NCBI GenBank assembly: GCA_020059605.1
Contig: JAGVBT010000136.1
Span: 1-63,158 of the forward strand
Reading direction: 5' to 3'
Origin: Deltaproteobacteria bacterium
GTDB taxonomy: Bacteria; Desulfobacterota; BSN033; UBA1163
Length of the DNA stretch: 63,158 nt
Shown: positions 8,434 to 17,948 of the stretch, in pieces
Layout: each line of letters starts with the position of its first letter
Numbering within the stretch: the first letter of the stretch is position 1
Notes under the pieces: model-generated
Told to the model about the DNA's origin: nothing
The model's input: the letters and a program-made list of their open reading frames with translations, nothing else
Databases searched by the model: none
Position numbers and translations under genes: made by a program

Positions 8434-8460
8434 AAAAAATAGGGCAATCGAAATTGCCCC
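8434..8460 (-). terminator. Intrinsic terminator of tRNA-Phe
   Basis: On the minus strand, GGGCAAT-TTCG-ATTGCCC forms a UUCG-capped 7-bp stem followed by TATTTTTT. It lies just after the tRNA and before exbB. Confidence 0.85.
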
Positions 8461-8475
8461 GCATGAAAAAGAAAG

Positions 8476-8548
<73 letters not shown>

Positions 8549-8564
8549 ATTTAAATGTACCCAA

Positions 8565-8593
8565 AATATATTATAACCTATTCAACGTGTCAA
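8565..8593 (-). promoter_or_regulatory. Sigma-70 promoter of tRNA-Phe
   Basis: On the minus strand, TTGACA (8593-8588) and TATATT (8570-8565) are separated by 17 bases, placing the start about 10 bases before the mature tRNA. Confidence 0.7.
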
Positions 8594-8594
8594 G

Positions 8595-8648
8595 AGTCAG
8601 TTTTTGAGTCAGTTTTTGAGTTGTGTTTTTGAGTGTCAGTTTTTGAGT
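8595..8648. repeat. Short tandem repeat, GTCAGTTTTTGA-type units
   Basis: Four imperfect units of about 12 bases (cores CAGTTTTTGAG or TGTTTTTGAG) lie in tandem between the tRNA promoter and the end of the receptor gene. They are non-coding. Confidence 0.8.
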
Positions 8649-8678
8649 TTTCTAACGTACCCAGAAATCTCTGCTCTC

Positions 8679-10667
8679 TTAAAAAGTGTAAGAAACTCCT
8701 CCGAAGAAATTTCTTTCGGGAGAGGGATAATAAAGCCGGGAGGTGCCAGCGGCATTGGTCACGGCCCACTCCGCATATTTCCTGTCAAAGAGGTTGTTGA
8801 TGCCAACAAAAGCCTTCAATCCTTTCCAGGAATAAGAGAGTTTGGCGTCGAAGGTGTAGTATCCCTCGAGTCGACCCAGACGATTGGCCCAGTCGCTGAT
8901 AAGATGGCGGGAACCGATGACATTGGCCCGGGTATTGAGTAGAAATCCCTTTCCGAAATCGATGTCGACTCCTAAAAAGCCTTTATGTCTCGGCACCCCG
9001 GGAATGTCATTTCCCGAGAAAGAGCCTCCTCGCAGAGTGGGTCGGGTATACCCGTAATTTCCTGACACGGAAAGCCAGGATAGAGGTTTGACCTTCACCT
9101 CTGCCTCTATCCCTTGGCGGCGTGTCCCTGGAAAATTTTCATTGGCAAAGGTCTCAGGATTAAAGAAAATTTCATCATGGAGGTCCATCCAGAAAACGGT
9201 GAGGTTTGTTTCAATCTGTTCCGTAAAAGCATGGCGAACCCCTGCTTCGTAATGGTATCCTTTCTGAGATTTCATCCCGGGGTTTATGCTGAACGCCGGG
9301 AAAACCAAAATTAATTCGTCCGTGACGGGATACCGGAAACTTCTCTTGAGACTGACAAAAGCGGATGATCGCTTCCCAAAAAGATAATCCAATGAGAAAC
9401 TGAAAGCGGATTCCTTGTCGTCCGTTTTGTCTTTTGCCGTCGGAGCCCGTTGAAAGACCTCGTAATCCACCCATTCGTGACGGTAACCCAAGGAGAGGAG
9501 TAAATTGTCCCGTATGGAAAATTCATCGAGGACATAGAGACCGGTTGACCTCTTTTTAATCTCAGACCGGTTCGTTGAGAGGAAGCCGAAGAAGACTGTT
9601 TCTGAATCGACCTCTGCATCGGATTGATAATGGTCGAGCCCCAGGGTCAGTTTGTTGGAGAAGTTGAACAAGGGTTTTTCGAGGATATATTTGGGAGTCA
9701 CTCCCCAGGTCTCCAGTGTTCGTTCATCTTGATAGGTATATAGGAACAAGGGGAAATTGAAGAAGTTGTCCACCTTTCGACGGCGATATGAAAGGTCGGT
9801 TTCCACCCGGCCCCAATTCCCCAGTTTGGCCTTCATTCCAATGAGGCCATAACCGTCATTTGTTCCCGCCTGATTCTCAGGGTTGAGAGTAGCCCGCCGG
9901 TTCAGTTTATAAAGGTCCGTGGGAAGGCCTCCCGGAAGTCCCACGTCATCCCAGTGCAAATTTCCGCTGAAATGAAAGCTTAGCGAATCGGTTAAATCGT
10001 AGATTACTTTTCCTCCGACGTCTTTGGCCCTCAAGAAACCATTGTGACGATAGCCTTCCGTGGCGTTGTAGTTGGCGTGGAGGATGGCGGAGAGCGGTCC
10101 CCATGTCCCACTCACCGAACCGCTCTCTCTGTTGAAGTGGTAACTGCCCAGGACGATTTCTCCCTTGGCGGAGAGGGCTTTTTGGGGTTTCCGGGTGATG
10201 ATGTTGATGACTCCACCCACCGCATTGTCTCCGTAAAGGACGCTGCCGGCGCCCCGGACAATCTCGATTCGTTCCACCTGGTCCATGGGAATCTGGGTCC
10301 AGTCGGCCCCACTCAGGTCGATTTCGTTGACTCTCCTGCCATCCACTAGAACAAGGGTGTTGAGTGTGCCCGTTTCTCCGAAGCCCCTGACATCTACGGA
10401 GGCGGTTTTCCCGGTTCCATAATAATCGCGGACGACCACTCCCACCTCCTTTCTAACGAGATCGATCACCGATTGAGCATTGGATCGTTCGATTTCCTCC
10501 CGGGTGATGATCGTGACATTTGCAGGGACCTTTCGGATTTCCTGAACATCCCGGGTGGCGGTAACGACGACCCTTTCAAGGGTGACCTCTTCCTCCTGTG
10601 CGGATAGCAGAAAGGGAATCGAAACAAACAGAAGGAGAGAAGCAATTAAGTAAATAAATCGTTTCAT
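8679..10667 (-). CDS. btuB: TonB-dependent outer-membrane receptor, cobalamin (BtuB-like)
   Basis: This 662-residue receptor starts with a signal peptide (MKRFIYLIASLLLFVSIP to about AQ, residue 23). The TonB-box region is EVTLERVVVTATR. The plug domain follows (VPANVTIITREEIE, RGFGETG, VERIEIVRGAGSVLYGDNA, GGVINIITRK), then a 22-strand-type barrel ending in the terminal aromatic F. RBS GGAGGT precedes the ATG at 10667. It lies directly behind a cobalamin riboswitch and terminator, so the ligand is most likely cobalamin or a cobinamide. ExbB and ExbD are encoded just downstream past the tRNA. Iron chelators are the alternative ligands of this family, but the riboswitch argues against them. 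Confidence 0.85.
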   Translation of the reverse strand: MKRFIYLIASLLLFVSIPFLLSAQEEEVTLERVVVTATRDVQEIRKVPANVTIITREEIERSNAQSVIDLVRKEVGVVVRDYYGTGKTASVDVRGFGETGTLNTLVLVDGRRVNEIDLSGADWTQIPMDQVERIEIVRGAGSVLYGDNAVGGVINIITRKPQKALSAKGEIVLGSYHFNRESGSVSGTWGPLSAILHANYNATEGYRHNGFLRAKDVGGKVIYDLTDSLSFHFSGNLHWDDVGLPGGLPTDLYKLNRRATLNPENQAGTNDGYGLIGMKAKLGNWGRVETDLSYRRRKVDNFFNFPLFLYTYQDERTLETWGVTPKYILEKPLFNFSNKLTLGLDHYQSDAEVDSETVFFGFLSTNRSEIKKRSTGLYVLDEFSIRDNLLLSLGYRHEWVDYEVFQRAPTAKDKTDDKESAFSFSLDYLFGKRSSAFVSLKRSFRYPVTDELILVFPAFSINPGMKSQKGYHYEAGVRHAFTEQIETNLTVFWMDLHDEIFFNPETFANENFPGTRRQGIEAEVKVKPLSWLSVSGNYGYTRPTLRGGSFSGNDIPGVPRHKGFLGVDIDFGKGFLLNTRANVIGSRHLISDWANRLGRLEGYYTFDAKLSYSWKGLKAFVGINNLFDRKYAEWAVTNAAGTSRLYYPSPERNFFGGVSYTF

Positions 10668-10764
10668 GGATACCTCCCCGGCCCGTAAGAAGGGCCTAAA
10701 ATAGATTAATCGACCAGTCTTCCCCGCCGAAGCAATGACTTCGCGCAGGCGGGGGGAAGGGCTT

Positions 10765-10806
10765 AAAAAAAATCCCCGGCCTTCGCATCGGAAGACCGGG
10801 GATTTT
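10765..10806 (-). terminator. Rho-independent terminator of the cobalamin riboswitch
   Basis: On the minus strand, ATCCCCGG-(TC)-TTC and GAA-(GG)-CCGGGGAT pair around a short loop and run into eight Ts. It sits between the aptamer and btuB, so cobalamin binding would promote premature termination. This mechanism is inferred. Confidence 0.8.
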
Positions 10807-10857
10807 ACCCGCATGCACCCTTCACAGTCTTAGCCTCGAAGACCTTTTCGCGAAGAA

Positions 10858-11029
10858 TATCCAGGCAGGTTTTCTGACTCTCGGATCATCCTAATCCTTG
10901 CGCCTTCCCAGTCGTTACGACCAGTGGTCTATTGCAAGTTTCGTCCCCGAATACAGCGGCGGGTCCGTCCCCGATTTTCTCCATCTTAACGGAAATTACG
11001 GGGTTCCCTTCACCTGGATACCACTATTT
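10858..11029 (-). ncRNA. Cobalamin riboswitch (B12 element)
   Basis: On the minus strand the conserved blocks occur in order: GGTGAAGGGAA near the 5' end, GGGACGGACCCGCCGCTGT, GGGACGAA, then CACTGG, GGGAAGGC, GGATGATCCGAGAGTCAG and the B12 box AGTCAGAAAACCTGCCTGG. It controls the BtuB-like receptor through the terminator at 10765-10806. Confidence 0.93.
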
Positions 11030-11041
11030 TAATAAATTCTC

Positions 11042-11070
11042 ATTTAACAGATCATCAAAGGAATTGTCAA
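11042..11070 (-). promoter_or_regulatory. Promoter of the btuB riboswitch transcript
   Basis: On the minus strand, TTGACA (11070-11065) and TTAAAT (11047-11042) are 17 bases apart, just upstream of the aptamer. The -35 box overlaps the end of the sugar-kinase gene. Confidence 0.6.
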
Positions 11071-12020
11071 GAGTTTCTCCCGGGAAGCAAAGATTCATTT
11101 TTTCTTAGGAATTTTTCGACCTCTTCTATAATTGGAATGCCTTTTCTTCCGCCAAGGTCAAGACATTTGAGGGCAGCTGCGGCATTGGAAAACCTTAAAA
11201 TCTCTTGTAACTTCCAGTTTTGGAGGAGGCCATAGATGAACCCGGCGTGAAAGACATCGCCAGCCCCGGTGGTATCAACAGCCTTTATTTTAAACCCCTC
11301 TACGTATAGAATTTCCCCATCTACCAGGGCCATCGCTCCTTCATGCCCCAAAGTGGCGCAGAGAAATCCGGGGATCTGTTTCTGAATTTCCTTAAGGGCT
11401 TTTTCCCTGTCTGAAATTCCAGTAAAGAGGGCAGGGAAGCGCGAAGAGGTAACAATAAGGTCAATCTCTTTGATCAATTCTTCGGTAAGCGGCTCCACTT
11501 TATCAAGATCAACGACCGTTGGAATGCCTTCCTCCTTTGCCCACCTCGCACACTGAAGGGCCGCACGGATATCATGTCCATCCAGATGGAGGATTTTACC
11601 GGAACAAACCTCTTCTTTATGAAGCTCTCCTTCGCGATACATCAATCCTTCATCCCTGTCCCAGAGGATTGTCCGTTCCCCCGAGGTGCCATCCACAAGG
11701 ATCATGGCAAACTGATTGGTGGTATTGGGTTCGATCGTGACGGAGGAGACATCGACCCCCTCCTCCTGAAGGGAATGAAGAGAGAATTGACCGAGTTCAT
11801 CAGTGCCCAGTTTTCCGATATATTTCGTTTTTACTCCCCAGCGGCTCAAAGTCACCATGGCGGTTGCAACCTGGCCTCCTCCCTGTTTCGAAAACTGGAG
11901 GAGCTTCATCTTTGAGTTGATGGTGGGGAATTCAGGAACCAGACCGATGAAGTCGACAGAGTTAAGCCCCATCCCGACCACATCAAAAGGTTTATCTCGA
12001 AGATGGAGATTGAATCGCAT
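11067..12020 (-). CDS. PfkB-family carbohydrate kinase
   Basis: This 317-residue ribokinase-like kinase phosphorylates a sugar or nucleoside with ATP. Substrate-side motifs are GLNSVDFIG and KQGGGQVATAMVTLSRWG. The C-terminal ATP and catalytic-base motif is DTTGAGDVFHAGF, with the catalytic aspartate in GAGD. Length is normal. The substrate cannot be read from the sequence: ribokinase, fructokinase and tagatose-6-phosphate kinase types share these motifs. It stands alone on the minus strand, with aminosugar genes a few kilobases upstream. Confidence 0.82.
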   Translation of the reverse strand: MRFNLHLRDKPFDVVGMGLNSVDFIGLVPEFPTINSKMKLLQFSKQGGGQVATAMVTLSRWGVKTKYIGKLGTDELGQFSLHSLQEEGVDVSSVTIEPNTTNQFAMILVDGTSGERTILWDRDEGLMYREGELHKEEVCSGKILHLDGHDIRAALQCARWAKEEGIPTVVDLDKVEPLTEELIKEIDLIVTSSRFPALFTGISDREKALKEIQKQIPGFLCATLGHEGAMALVDGEILYVEGFKIKAVDTTGAGDVFHAGFIYGLLQNWKLQEILRFSNAAAALKCLDLGGRKGIPIIEEVEKFLRKNESLLPGRNS

Positions 12021-12188
12021 GCCTATCTTTTACAAACTTTTTATTTATTTTTCAAGGTCTTCACCTGCTGGTATTTCCGCAGGGGGCAGCTCAAATAATG
12101 TTGGAATTATTCACAGACCATAGTCGTCGGAGCCAATGAGGAGTTGCGATAGTGTGCTAAGGTTTCAGTTGTGGGATCATATCGCTTT

Positions 12189-12586
12189 TCATTCGGGTAT
12201 CTCCTCCCATGCTGGAGTATCAGTATCCATGGGTGGACGTCTAATCCGAACACGTGTAGGGTCAACGATAACAGTGCATCCTGAAAAGGCAGTCATATCT
12301 ATTTCTTTAACAAAATTGACGATGAAACGGTTCGTAGCGAGAGGGCCCATGCTTTGAGGCCGAAACAAAATAATACCCGGATGCGTTCCGGGGGGAAATT
12401 TTCGGAGGTCTGCAAATTCAAGGTCAAGGGTAAAAAGAATCATCCCTTCGGACTTTGCGGCAGCTCCGACTTCAACGTCGGACTTTCCCAATAAGCCTTC
12501 GTCCGCAGCAGTGAAGACGTCATGGCCTGCCTGCTGAAGGTGTGGCTTCAAATGGCGCGAAATGTTTTCGTCGAGTTTGATTTTCA

Positions 12587-12587
<1 letters not shown>
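12189..12587 (-). CDS. DUF5615 PIN-like putative toxin
   Basis: This 132-residue protein begins MKIKLDENISRHL, the conserved start of DUF5615 PIN-like proteins. The acidic residues D6 and E7, a later Asp in GLLGKSDVEVG, and LFTLDLEFADL form the putative metal site. Its start overlaps the stop of the upstream DUF433 gene (TAATG), which is the usual DUF433-DUF5615 arrangement interpreted as toxin-antitoxin. The C-terminus runs about 15 residues beyond the conserved core. Ribonuclease activity is a family-level inference. Confidence 0.75.
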
Positions 12588-12994
<407 letters not shown>

Positions 12995-13033
12995 TCAACG
13001 AGTGCGTTCCCTCATTGAATCTCCATAGCAACT

Positions 13034-13234
13034 TACTGTATGGCCTCCCAAGCCTGATCATCAGGGGAGAGAGGGGTATCGGCCCAGGTTTCCGTCTTAA
13101 ATTGAACGTTGAGGTCAAATTTCTTAAGTTGCATGCGAGCAGCAGGCCCCATGAAGCAACGTAACAGTTCCACCCAATTCTCCAGCGACACAGACCCTCC
13201 GATGTTGTTGAAGAGGAAGGTTGAATCGCATGTT
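13034..13234 (-). pseudogene. Possible decayed coding remnant, unknown family
   Basis: About 66 codons remain open on the minus strand, ending in TAA. They read through TFLFNNIGGS, ENWVELLRCFMG and TWADTPLSPDDQAWEAIQ and have a protein-like composition. There is no credible start because a palindrome lies immediately upstream. The rest of 12899-13316 holds nothing I can assign. It could be a 5'-deleted gene or chance. Confidence 0.35.
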
Positions 13235-13240
13235 TTCCTT

Positions 13241-13275
13241 TACCCCGTTAGAGATTTATCTCTAAACGGGGTTAA
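13241..13275. terminator. Strong palindrome, possible bidirectional terminator
   Basis: ACCCCGTTAGAGA and TCTCTAAACGGGGT form a nearly perfect stem (one bulged A) around a TTTA loop. No long T tract follows on either strand, so termination is uncertain. Confidence 0.45.
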
Positions 13276-13316
13276 CAAAGTGTCGGTTACATTTATTTTG
13301 TGAGAGAAGTAATAGC

Positions 13317-14231
13317 TCATTCAAACTCCTCTGATTCCTCAGCGGGATAGAAGAAAAAGAGGTCTTCCCGGTTGATTAATTTTACATCGCATTGGATTAG
13401 AAATTCTTCCTCCCGCTTACGGAATTTTATCGCCGCCTCTTGCAACCGGTCCAGCTTGTTCAGGACTCCATTATCCTGCAGCAACCTCATCACTTCATCA
13501 TGAAGGTTTTTACTCCCCCCGATGAGCTTACCTTCCTGGAGGATTTTGCAAGCCACCATATTTTTAAACGTATCAAAACGCACTTGTTCCCGGACCCGCT
13601 CCATTTTTTTTACCACGTAGTCAATCTCTTCATTGATCGAAGGTGATTTGAGGAACTTATATTTCTCCTGATAAATGGCGCTATCCAGCCTCCTGATAAA
13701 ATCGTCGGGGACGTTGTCGTCCAGAATAACGACCAGGTCGATGTCGGATCCCCGGACCAGCCTTCCCGTGCTTCGCTCCGGTCGGGGGACGTCATGGGCC
13801 ATGTCATATATAATGTCACCGGCCAAAATGAAACAGATTTGTTCGTTTGGCCAGGTCTCTCCAAGCTGGGATTTCACGGCCGCTACGAGATAACGAGCGA
13901 GCTCCCATTTCGATCGACTCACTCGCACAATATGAGAAAATATTTCCCCCCCTTTTTCTTCGATGAGAGTTGGTTTTTCAGCCAATCCTATTGCGGAGTA
14001 AGTTAGGAATTCCCTGAGGATAGATGGAGAAAGACGTGCAAAGCCATTCACCTGCCGATCGAATCTGAGATATCTTACCCCTACTGACTTCACTTGCAGG
14101 CGACTCGAGGTTTTGCATGTTTGCCACAGGAGAAGGTGATCGCCACGTAAGATTTTTTTTATCTCTGATCCTGTGAGAGGCCCGTGGGTGCGGATGAGGT
14201 GGACAATCTCTTCTTCCATAGGACCGTTCAA
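13317..14231 (-). CDS. Winged-helix / nucleotidyltransferase-fold protein
   Basis: This 304-residue protein has an N-terminal winged-helix-like region (about residues 1-75, LIRTHGPLTGSEIKKILRG). A Pol-beta-type nucleotidyltransferase domain follows, where AGDIIYDMAHDV precedes RGSDIDLVVILDD, the DXD metal-binding pair. A helical C-terminal part follows. The usual GS motif is replaced by AGD, with the DXD about 25 residues later, so activity is uncertain. It is followed on the same strand by no obvious partner. It may be a DNA-binding nucleotidyltransferase, but I do not recognise a named family. Confidence 0.55.
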   Translation of the reverse strand: MNGPMEEEIVHLIRTHGPLTGSEIKKILRGDHLLLWQTCKTSSRLQVKSVGVRYLRFDRQVNGFARLSPSILREFLTYSAIGLAEKPTLIEEKGGEIFSHIVRVSRSKWELARYLVAAVKSQLGETWPNEQICFILAGDIIYDMAHDVPRPERSTGRLVRGSDIDLVVILDDNVPDDFIRRLDSAIYQEKYKFLKSPSINEEIDYVVKKMERVREQVRFDTFKNMVACKILQEGKLIGGSKNLHDEVMRLLQDNGVLNKLDRLQEAAIKFRKREEEFLIQCDVKLINREDLFFFYPAEESEEFE

Positions 14232-14257
14232 TCGAAAAAGTTGAAGAGCAATCTCAA

Positions 14258-15214
14258 TTACACTATTTTGATTTCTACCCTCTTCTCTTTGAGGACCTTT
14301 TTATAGGCCAAGAGTTCTCTCGCAGCGATCTGATCCAATACATAGATCAGGTGCCCGCCCTTTTGGGCATATACCTGTCCGTATGAGATGGGAACGTCCG
14401 GACTGACTTCTTTTAAAAGGGAGTCTGCCACGGGCTTGGTTTTTCGTTCACCGTTTGCCAGCAACACCACTGCCCCCGCCTGGTATACCAGCTCCGCCCC
14501 CATACTTACCGCATAATGGGGAGGTTCTTTTTTTGACATAAAATGGCCATCGGCCACGGCATTGGCGATCGTGTTATCATCCAGTTTTACGAGCATGACC
14601 TGGCTATTTTTAAATGGGATGCCTGATTCGTGAAATGCCACGTGGCCTCTTCCGCCTACGCCGATCACCTGGAGATCAATCCCTCCGACGCTCCTGATCT
14701 TGCGTCTGTAGCCGTCGAGGATCGCCGTTTTTACCCAGGCGAGGTACTTGGATGTGGGCCTTGCTTTCATCACGATTGATTTCCCGGCCTCCCTGCCCAG
14801 TTCCTCCCAGTCCTCCGGATAGGCTTTAAGCTCCTGAATCAACTGCTTCTGCTCAATCAGGGATCCATAAGGTAAGTATGTTTCTATGAACTTCTTTTGG
14901 AGAAGGCCGAAAAATTCTTGAATCATGAAGTAACAGTAGCTTTCCGGGTGAATCACCCGCTGTTGTACGTTTTCTCCCGGAAGCCCCACATATTCATCGA
15001 GATTGAAACTCCTGATCCGTCCGCTGTCGAAGGCTCCCTCGTTTGCCGCCCTTGCTAAGCGTTTATAGAGACCGGTAGGCGAGTTGCCCGTGGCCAACCC
15101 CAGAACAGCCTCCCTCTTTTTTCGAAGGATCCGGACAAGAGTTTTTTTAACGATATCCGCAGCTACCTCACTCATATGCTCGGCATCATGAGTGATCAAC
15201 ACGGTAATTGGCAT
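14258..15214 (-). CDS. nagB: Glucosamine-6-phosphate deaminase-like protein
   Basis: This 318-residue protein belongs to the NagB/6-phosphogluconolactonase family. It has GLATGNSPTGLYKRL (phosphate loop), NLDEYVGLP (catalytic Asp) and GVGGRGHVAFHESG, the equivalent of the NagB GIGXXGHIAFNEP motif with Asn replaced by His. At 318 residues it is longer than classical NagB (about 266), with an insert around residues 120-165. It would convert glucosamine-6-phosphate to fructose-6-phosphate plus ammonia. Its position beside glmM fits aminosugar turnover. Confidence 0.75.
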   Translation of the reverse strand: MPITVLITHDAEHMSEVAADIVKKTLVRILRKKREAVLGLATGNSPTGLYKRLARAANEGAFDSGRIRSFNLDEYVGLPGENVQQRVIHPESYCYFMIQEFFGLLQKKFIETYLPYGSLIEQKQLIQELKAYPEDWEELGREAGKSIVMKARPTSKYLAWVKTAILDGYRRKIRSVGGIDLQVIGVGGRGHVAFHESGIPFKNSQVMLVKLDDNTIANAVADGHFMSKKEPPHYAVSMGAELVYQAGAVVLLANGERKTKPVADSLLKEVSPDVPISYGQVYAQKGGHLIYVLDQIAARELLAYKKVLKEKRVEIKIV

Positions 15215-15296
15215 AACCTTCCCTTTTCATACAACATTCAGGTTGACACTGGGTTCGAGGATGGCAGCGATCTTTTTGCCACATCGAATCGCACTG

Positions 15297-16646
15297 TCAC
15301 CCAATGGTCTTCTTGATCACCTCAGCAATCTGATGGCAGTATTTCTCCGTAAGTTGGTGGGTCGGGCCCTCCACCATGACACGGCACATGTTTTGGGTAC
15401 CCGAATACCGCACCAGAACCCGGCCATTGTCGCCGAGTTCAGATTCCACCTGTTTGATAACCTCCATGACCTTTGGCAATGAAGAAATGTCCGGTTTGCT
15501 CTTGACATCCACATTGATCAATTTTTGGGGGTAGATTTCCATCATTTGTGAAAGTTCTGACAAAGGTTTGCCTGCTTCCACCATCGCGGCGATCAATTGT
15601 ATGGCGGTAACGATCCCATCCCCCGTGGTGTGGTGGTCAAGGAAGATCATATGACCGGCCTCCTCTCCTCCTATCATTGCTCCCAAACGGACCATATCTT
15701 CTAAAACATAACGATCCCCTACTTTCGAGGCATGGTGTTTAATGCCAAACCTCTTGCAGGCCACCTTGAGCCCGAGATTGCTCATCACTGTACTCACAAG
15801 CAGGTCGTTCTTCAACCCCCCCTTTTCCTTGAGTTTCCGGGCACAGATGATCAGGACCTGATCCCCGGAAATTTCCTGCCCTTTCTCATCCACAGCAATC
15901 AGCCTGTCACCATCACCATCAAAAGCAAGTCCGAGATCCGCTTTCGCCTCCACCACCTGTTTCCTGAGATCCTGAGTATGCTGGGATCCACAATGATCAT
16001 TGATATTGAGACCATTGGGGGTATTGTGGATGACCTCCACGTTGGCGCCAAGTTCAAAGAATGTGGCCGGGGCAATTTTGTAAGTCGCTCCATTGGCCGT
16101 ATCGATGACAATCTTCAATCCTTCCATCGTTAAATTCCGGGGGAAGGTATTCTTCAGGAAGACGATGTAACGACCATGCACATCCTCCAACCGGAAGGCC
16201 TGTCCCATCTCTCCGGCGGGCGGGACCATCTCCGGCAATTTATTTTCAAAAATGAGCTTTTCTATCTTTTCTTCCTCGTCGTCAGAGAGCTTAACGCCGT
16301 TGCCGGAAAAAATCTTGATTCCATTGTCCTGATATGGGTTGTGGGAGGCAGAGATCACGATGCCCGCATCCGCTCGCATGCTATGTGTCACAAAAGCGAT
16401 GCCCGGCGTGGGAAGCACTCCCACAAGGTAAGGGCACCCTCCCATCGAAGTAATTCCGGACTCCAGAGCGCCTTCCAGCATATAGCCTGATATGCGGGTA
16501 TCCTTTCCGATAATAATCCTTGTCCTATGGTTCGGTTTTTTCAATAGGTACGTCATCGCCTGACCCACAGAAAAGGCGACCGAAGCATCCATCGGATATC
16601 GATTTGCCTCTCCTCTTATCCCGTCTGTTCCGAACAACTTCCCCAT
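15297..16646 (-). CDS. glmM: Phosphoglucosamine mutase
   Basis: This 449-residue enzyme interconverts glucosamine-6-phosphate and glucosamine-1-phosphate for UDP-GlcNAc synthesis. It has the canonical start GKLFGTDGIRGEAN, the phosphoserine loop VISASHNPYQDNGIK (Ser101), the metal loop DGDGDR, the sugar loop GEEAGH and the phosphate site RYSGTQNMCRVMVEG. Length and order are standard. It lies 12 bases downstream of the beta-helix gene and forms one transcription unit with it. The other UDP-GlcNAc genes, glmU and glmS, run divergently from 18135. Confidence 0.93.
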   Translation of the reverse strand: MGKLFGTDGIRGEANRYPMDASVAFSVGQAMTYLLKKPNHRTRIIIGKDTRISGYMLEGALESGITSMGGCPYLVGVLPTPGIAFVTHSMRADAGIVISASHNPYQDNGIKIFSGNGVKLSDDEEEKIEKLIFENKLPEMVPPAGEMGQAFRLEDVHGRYIVFLKNTFPRNLTMEGLKIVIDTANGATYKIAPATFFELGANVEVIHNTPNGLNINDHCGSQHTQDLRKQVVEAKADLGLAFDGDGDRLIAVDEKGQEISGDQVLIICARKLKEKGGLKNDLLVSTVMSNLGLKVACKRFGIKHHASKVGDRYVLEDMVRLGAMIGGEEAGHMIFLDHHTTGDGIVTAIQLIAAMVEAGKPLSELSQMMEIYPQKLINVDVKSKPDISSLPKVMEVIKQVESELGDNGRVLVRYSGTQNMCRVMVEGPTHQLTEKYCHQIAEVIKKTIG

Positions 16647-16658
16647 ACCTTTTCCTCC

Positions 16659-17948
16659 TCACGTAAGATGTGAACGATATTTTTTAAACATATTTAACGA
16701 AGGTAGAATATTTCCAGCTTGCTCACAGATGAGATTTACAATGGCATCGAGCCATTGCGTCCCCCCCGCAGAGACAGAAGGTGGTAAACTCTGGATTACC
16801 TCGATATAGTTGCCACCCTGTTCCCCCTTATGTTTCACCAATGCGTTGAGGAAGGTGTCCCGCTTTTCTTCACCAGCTGTTTTGCCTGCATCACCGGCCA
16901 ATAGCTCTTCAAGCCATTTCACTTTTTCATAAAGCTCCTGTTTCGCCCTTCTCGGTTTAGCCCTGGTTTTTTCTTTGTCAGGGGAGACGGGCATTTTGGC
17001 TGCCATATCCTTGATCCGCTTCATCCTCTCCTCTCTGGCGATCTGAAGGTTTTCAAGTATGGCTGCCAAAATCAGATGACCCCATTCCTGATGTTCAAAG
17101 AACCTTCTTCGCACTTGGCCATACCACTGCTCTAAAGCGATCAAATTTGCAATATAAATGATGTTGTTTTCAACCATACGGGAAAGGGTTGGATAGGCCC
17201 TGGGAATGAGGTCAACGACCTTGCCTGCGTAGGATTTTCCTACGATGAGTTGTTTTTCGATGTCCACATCCTTACGGAGGATTGATCCGGCAGCCACGAC
17301 GTTGCCATAACCCATCCGGAGAGGGCCAACCATGCCACCCTGTCCCCCGAGGAAAATGGGCGGTTTATTGAGCATGACGCCACGAGGAACATCGCCGATC
17401 AAGGATGCCGTGGTTTTGTCCCCTTCCGGAGTAAAGTTAAAGTGGATATAGGAGCTCCCCACTTCGCTATGGTCCTTACGGCTCGTTCCTCCAGCCATGA
17501 GGCAATCACAAAAATTGATAAGGCTCCCAAGGGTAACGAAAGGAAAGAGAATCGTATGTTTCAGACCAACGCAGTGTGCGCCATTTGCCTGTTCTTCCAG
17601 CAAACACGCCTCGCGAACCTGTCCACCCAGTCCCATGCTCGCCTTTTCAAGAAATACGGATTTTTTAAAATATCCCCCTTTCAATTCAACCTTGGGCCCG
17701 AGCTGGCAGTTTTCCACTGTTACAGGGGCCTCATAACCAAGCTGGACCCCTGAAGAGAGGATGGTCTTTTCCCCGTAAATCCGGCAACCCGGGTAGATCT
17801 TGACGCCGTTGCCCGAGATTTGATCGATATTGACTTCATCGCCCACATCGAGGGTGAGCGGACTCGGAATATTGACCCCTTTTCTGATAAGTTGTTCAAT
17901 TTTTTGGAAAGACATGGGTTTTAGGTCCACCTTTTGCTCCTCAAACAT
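16659..17948 (-). CDS. Left-handed beta-helix protein, nucleotide-sugar acyltransferase-like
   Basis: This 429-residue protein has an N-terminal half (about 40-250) built of hexapeptide-like repeats (GNGVKIYPGCRIYGEKTIL, SGVQLGYEAPVTV, GYGNVVAAGSILRKDVDI), the left-handed beta-helix of GlmU-type acyltransferases. The C-terminal half (about 260-429) is helical and charged. No pyrophosphorylase GXGTRM motif is present. It resembles proteins loosely annotated as UDP-GlcNAc pyrophosphorylase-related. Its place between glmM and the divergent, acetyltransferase-less glmU makes a supporting role in UDP-GlcNAc synthesis attractive, but this is inference. Confidence 0.55.
   Translation of the reverse strand: MFEEQKVDLKPMSFQKIEQLIRKGVNIPSPLTLDVGDEVNIDQISGNGVKIYPGCRIYGEKTILSSGVQLGYEAPVTVENCQLGPKVELKGGYFKKSVFLEKASMGLGGQVREACLLEEQANGAHCVGLKHTILFPFVTLGSLINFCDCLMAGGTSRKDHSEVGSSYIHFNFTPEGDKTTASLIGDVPRGVMLNKPPIFLGGQGGMVGPLRMGYGNVVAAGSILRKDVDIEKQLIVGKSYAGKVVDLIPRAYPTLSRMVENNIIYIANLIALEQWYGQVRRRFFEHQEWGHLILAAILENLQIAREERMKRIKDMAAKMPVSPDKEKTRAKPRRAKQELYEKVKWLEELLAGDAGKTAGEEKRDTFLNALVKHKGEQGGNYIEVIQSLPPSVSAGGTQWLDAIVNLICEQAGNILPSLNMFKKYRSHLT

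Noticed and set aside
8595-8648. Possible iteron-type origin or regulatory array
   Set aside because: Four short imperfect T-rich units with no Rep gene or DnaA boxes nearby. Kept only as a tandem repeat.
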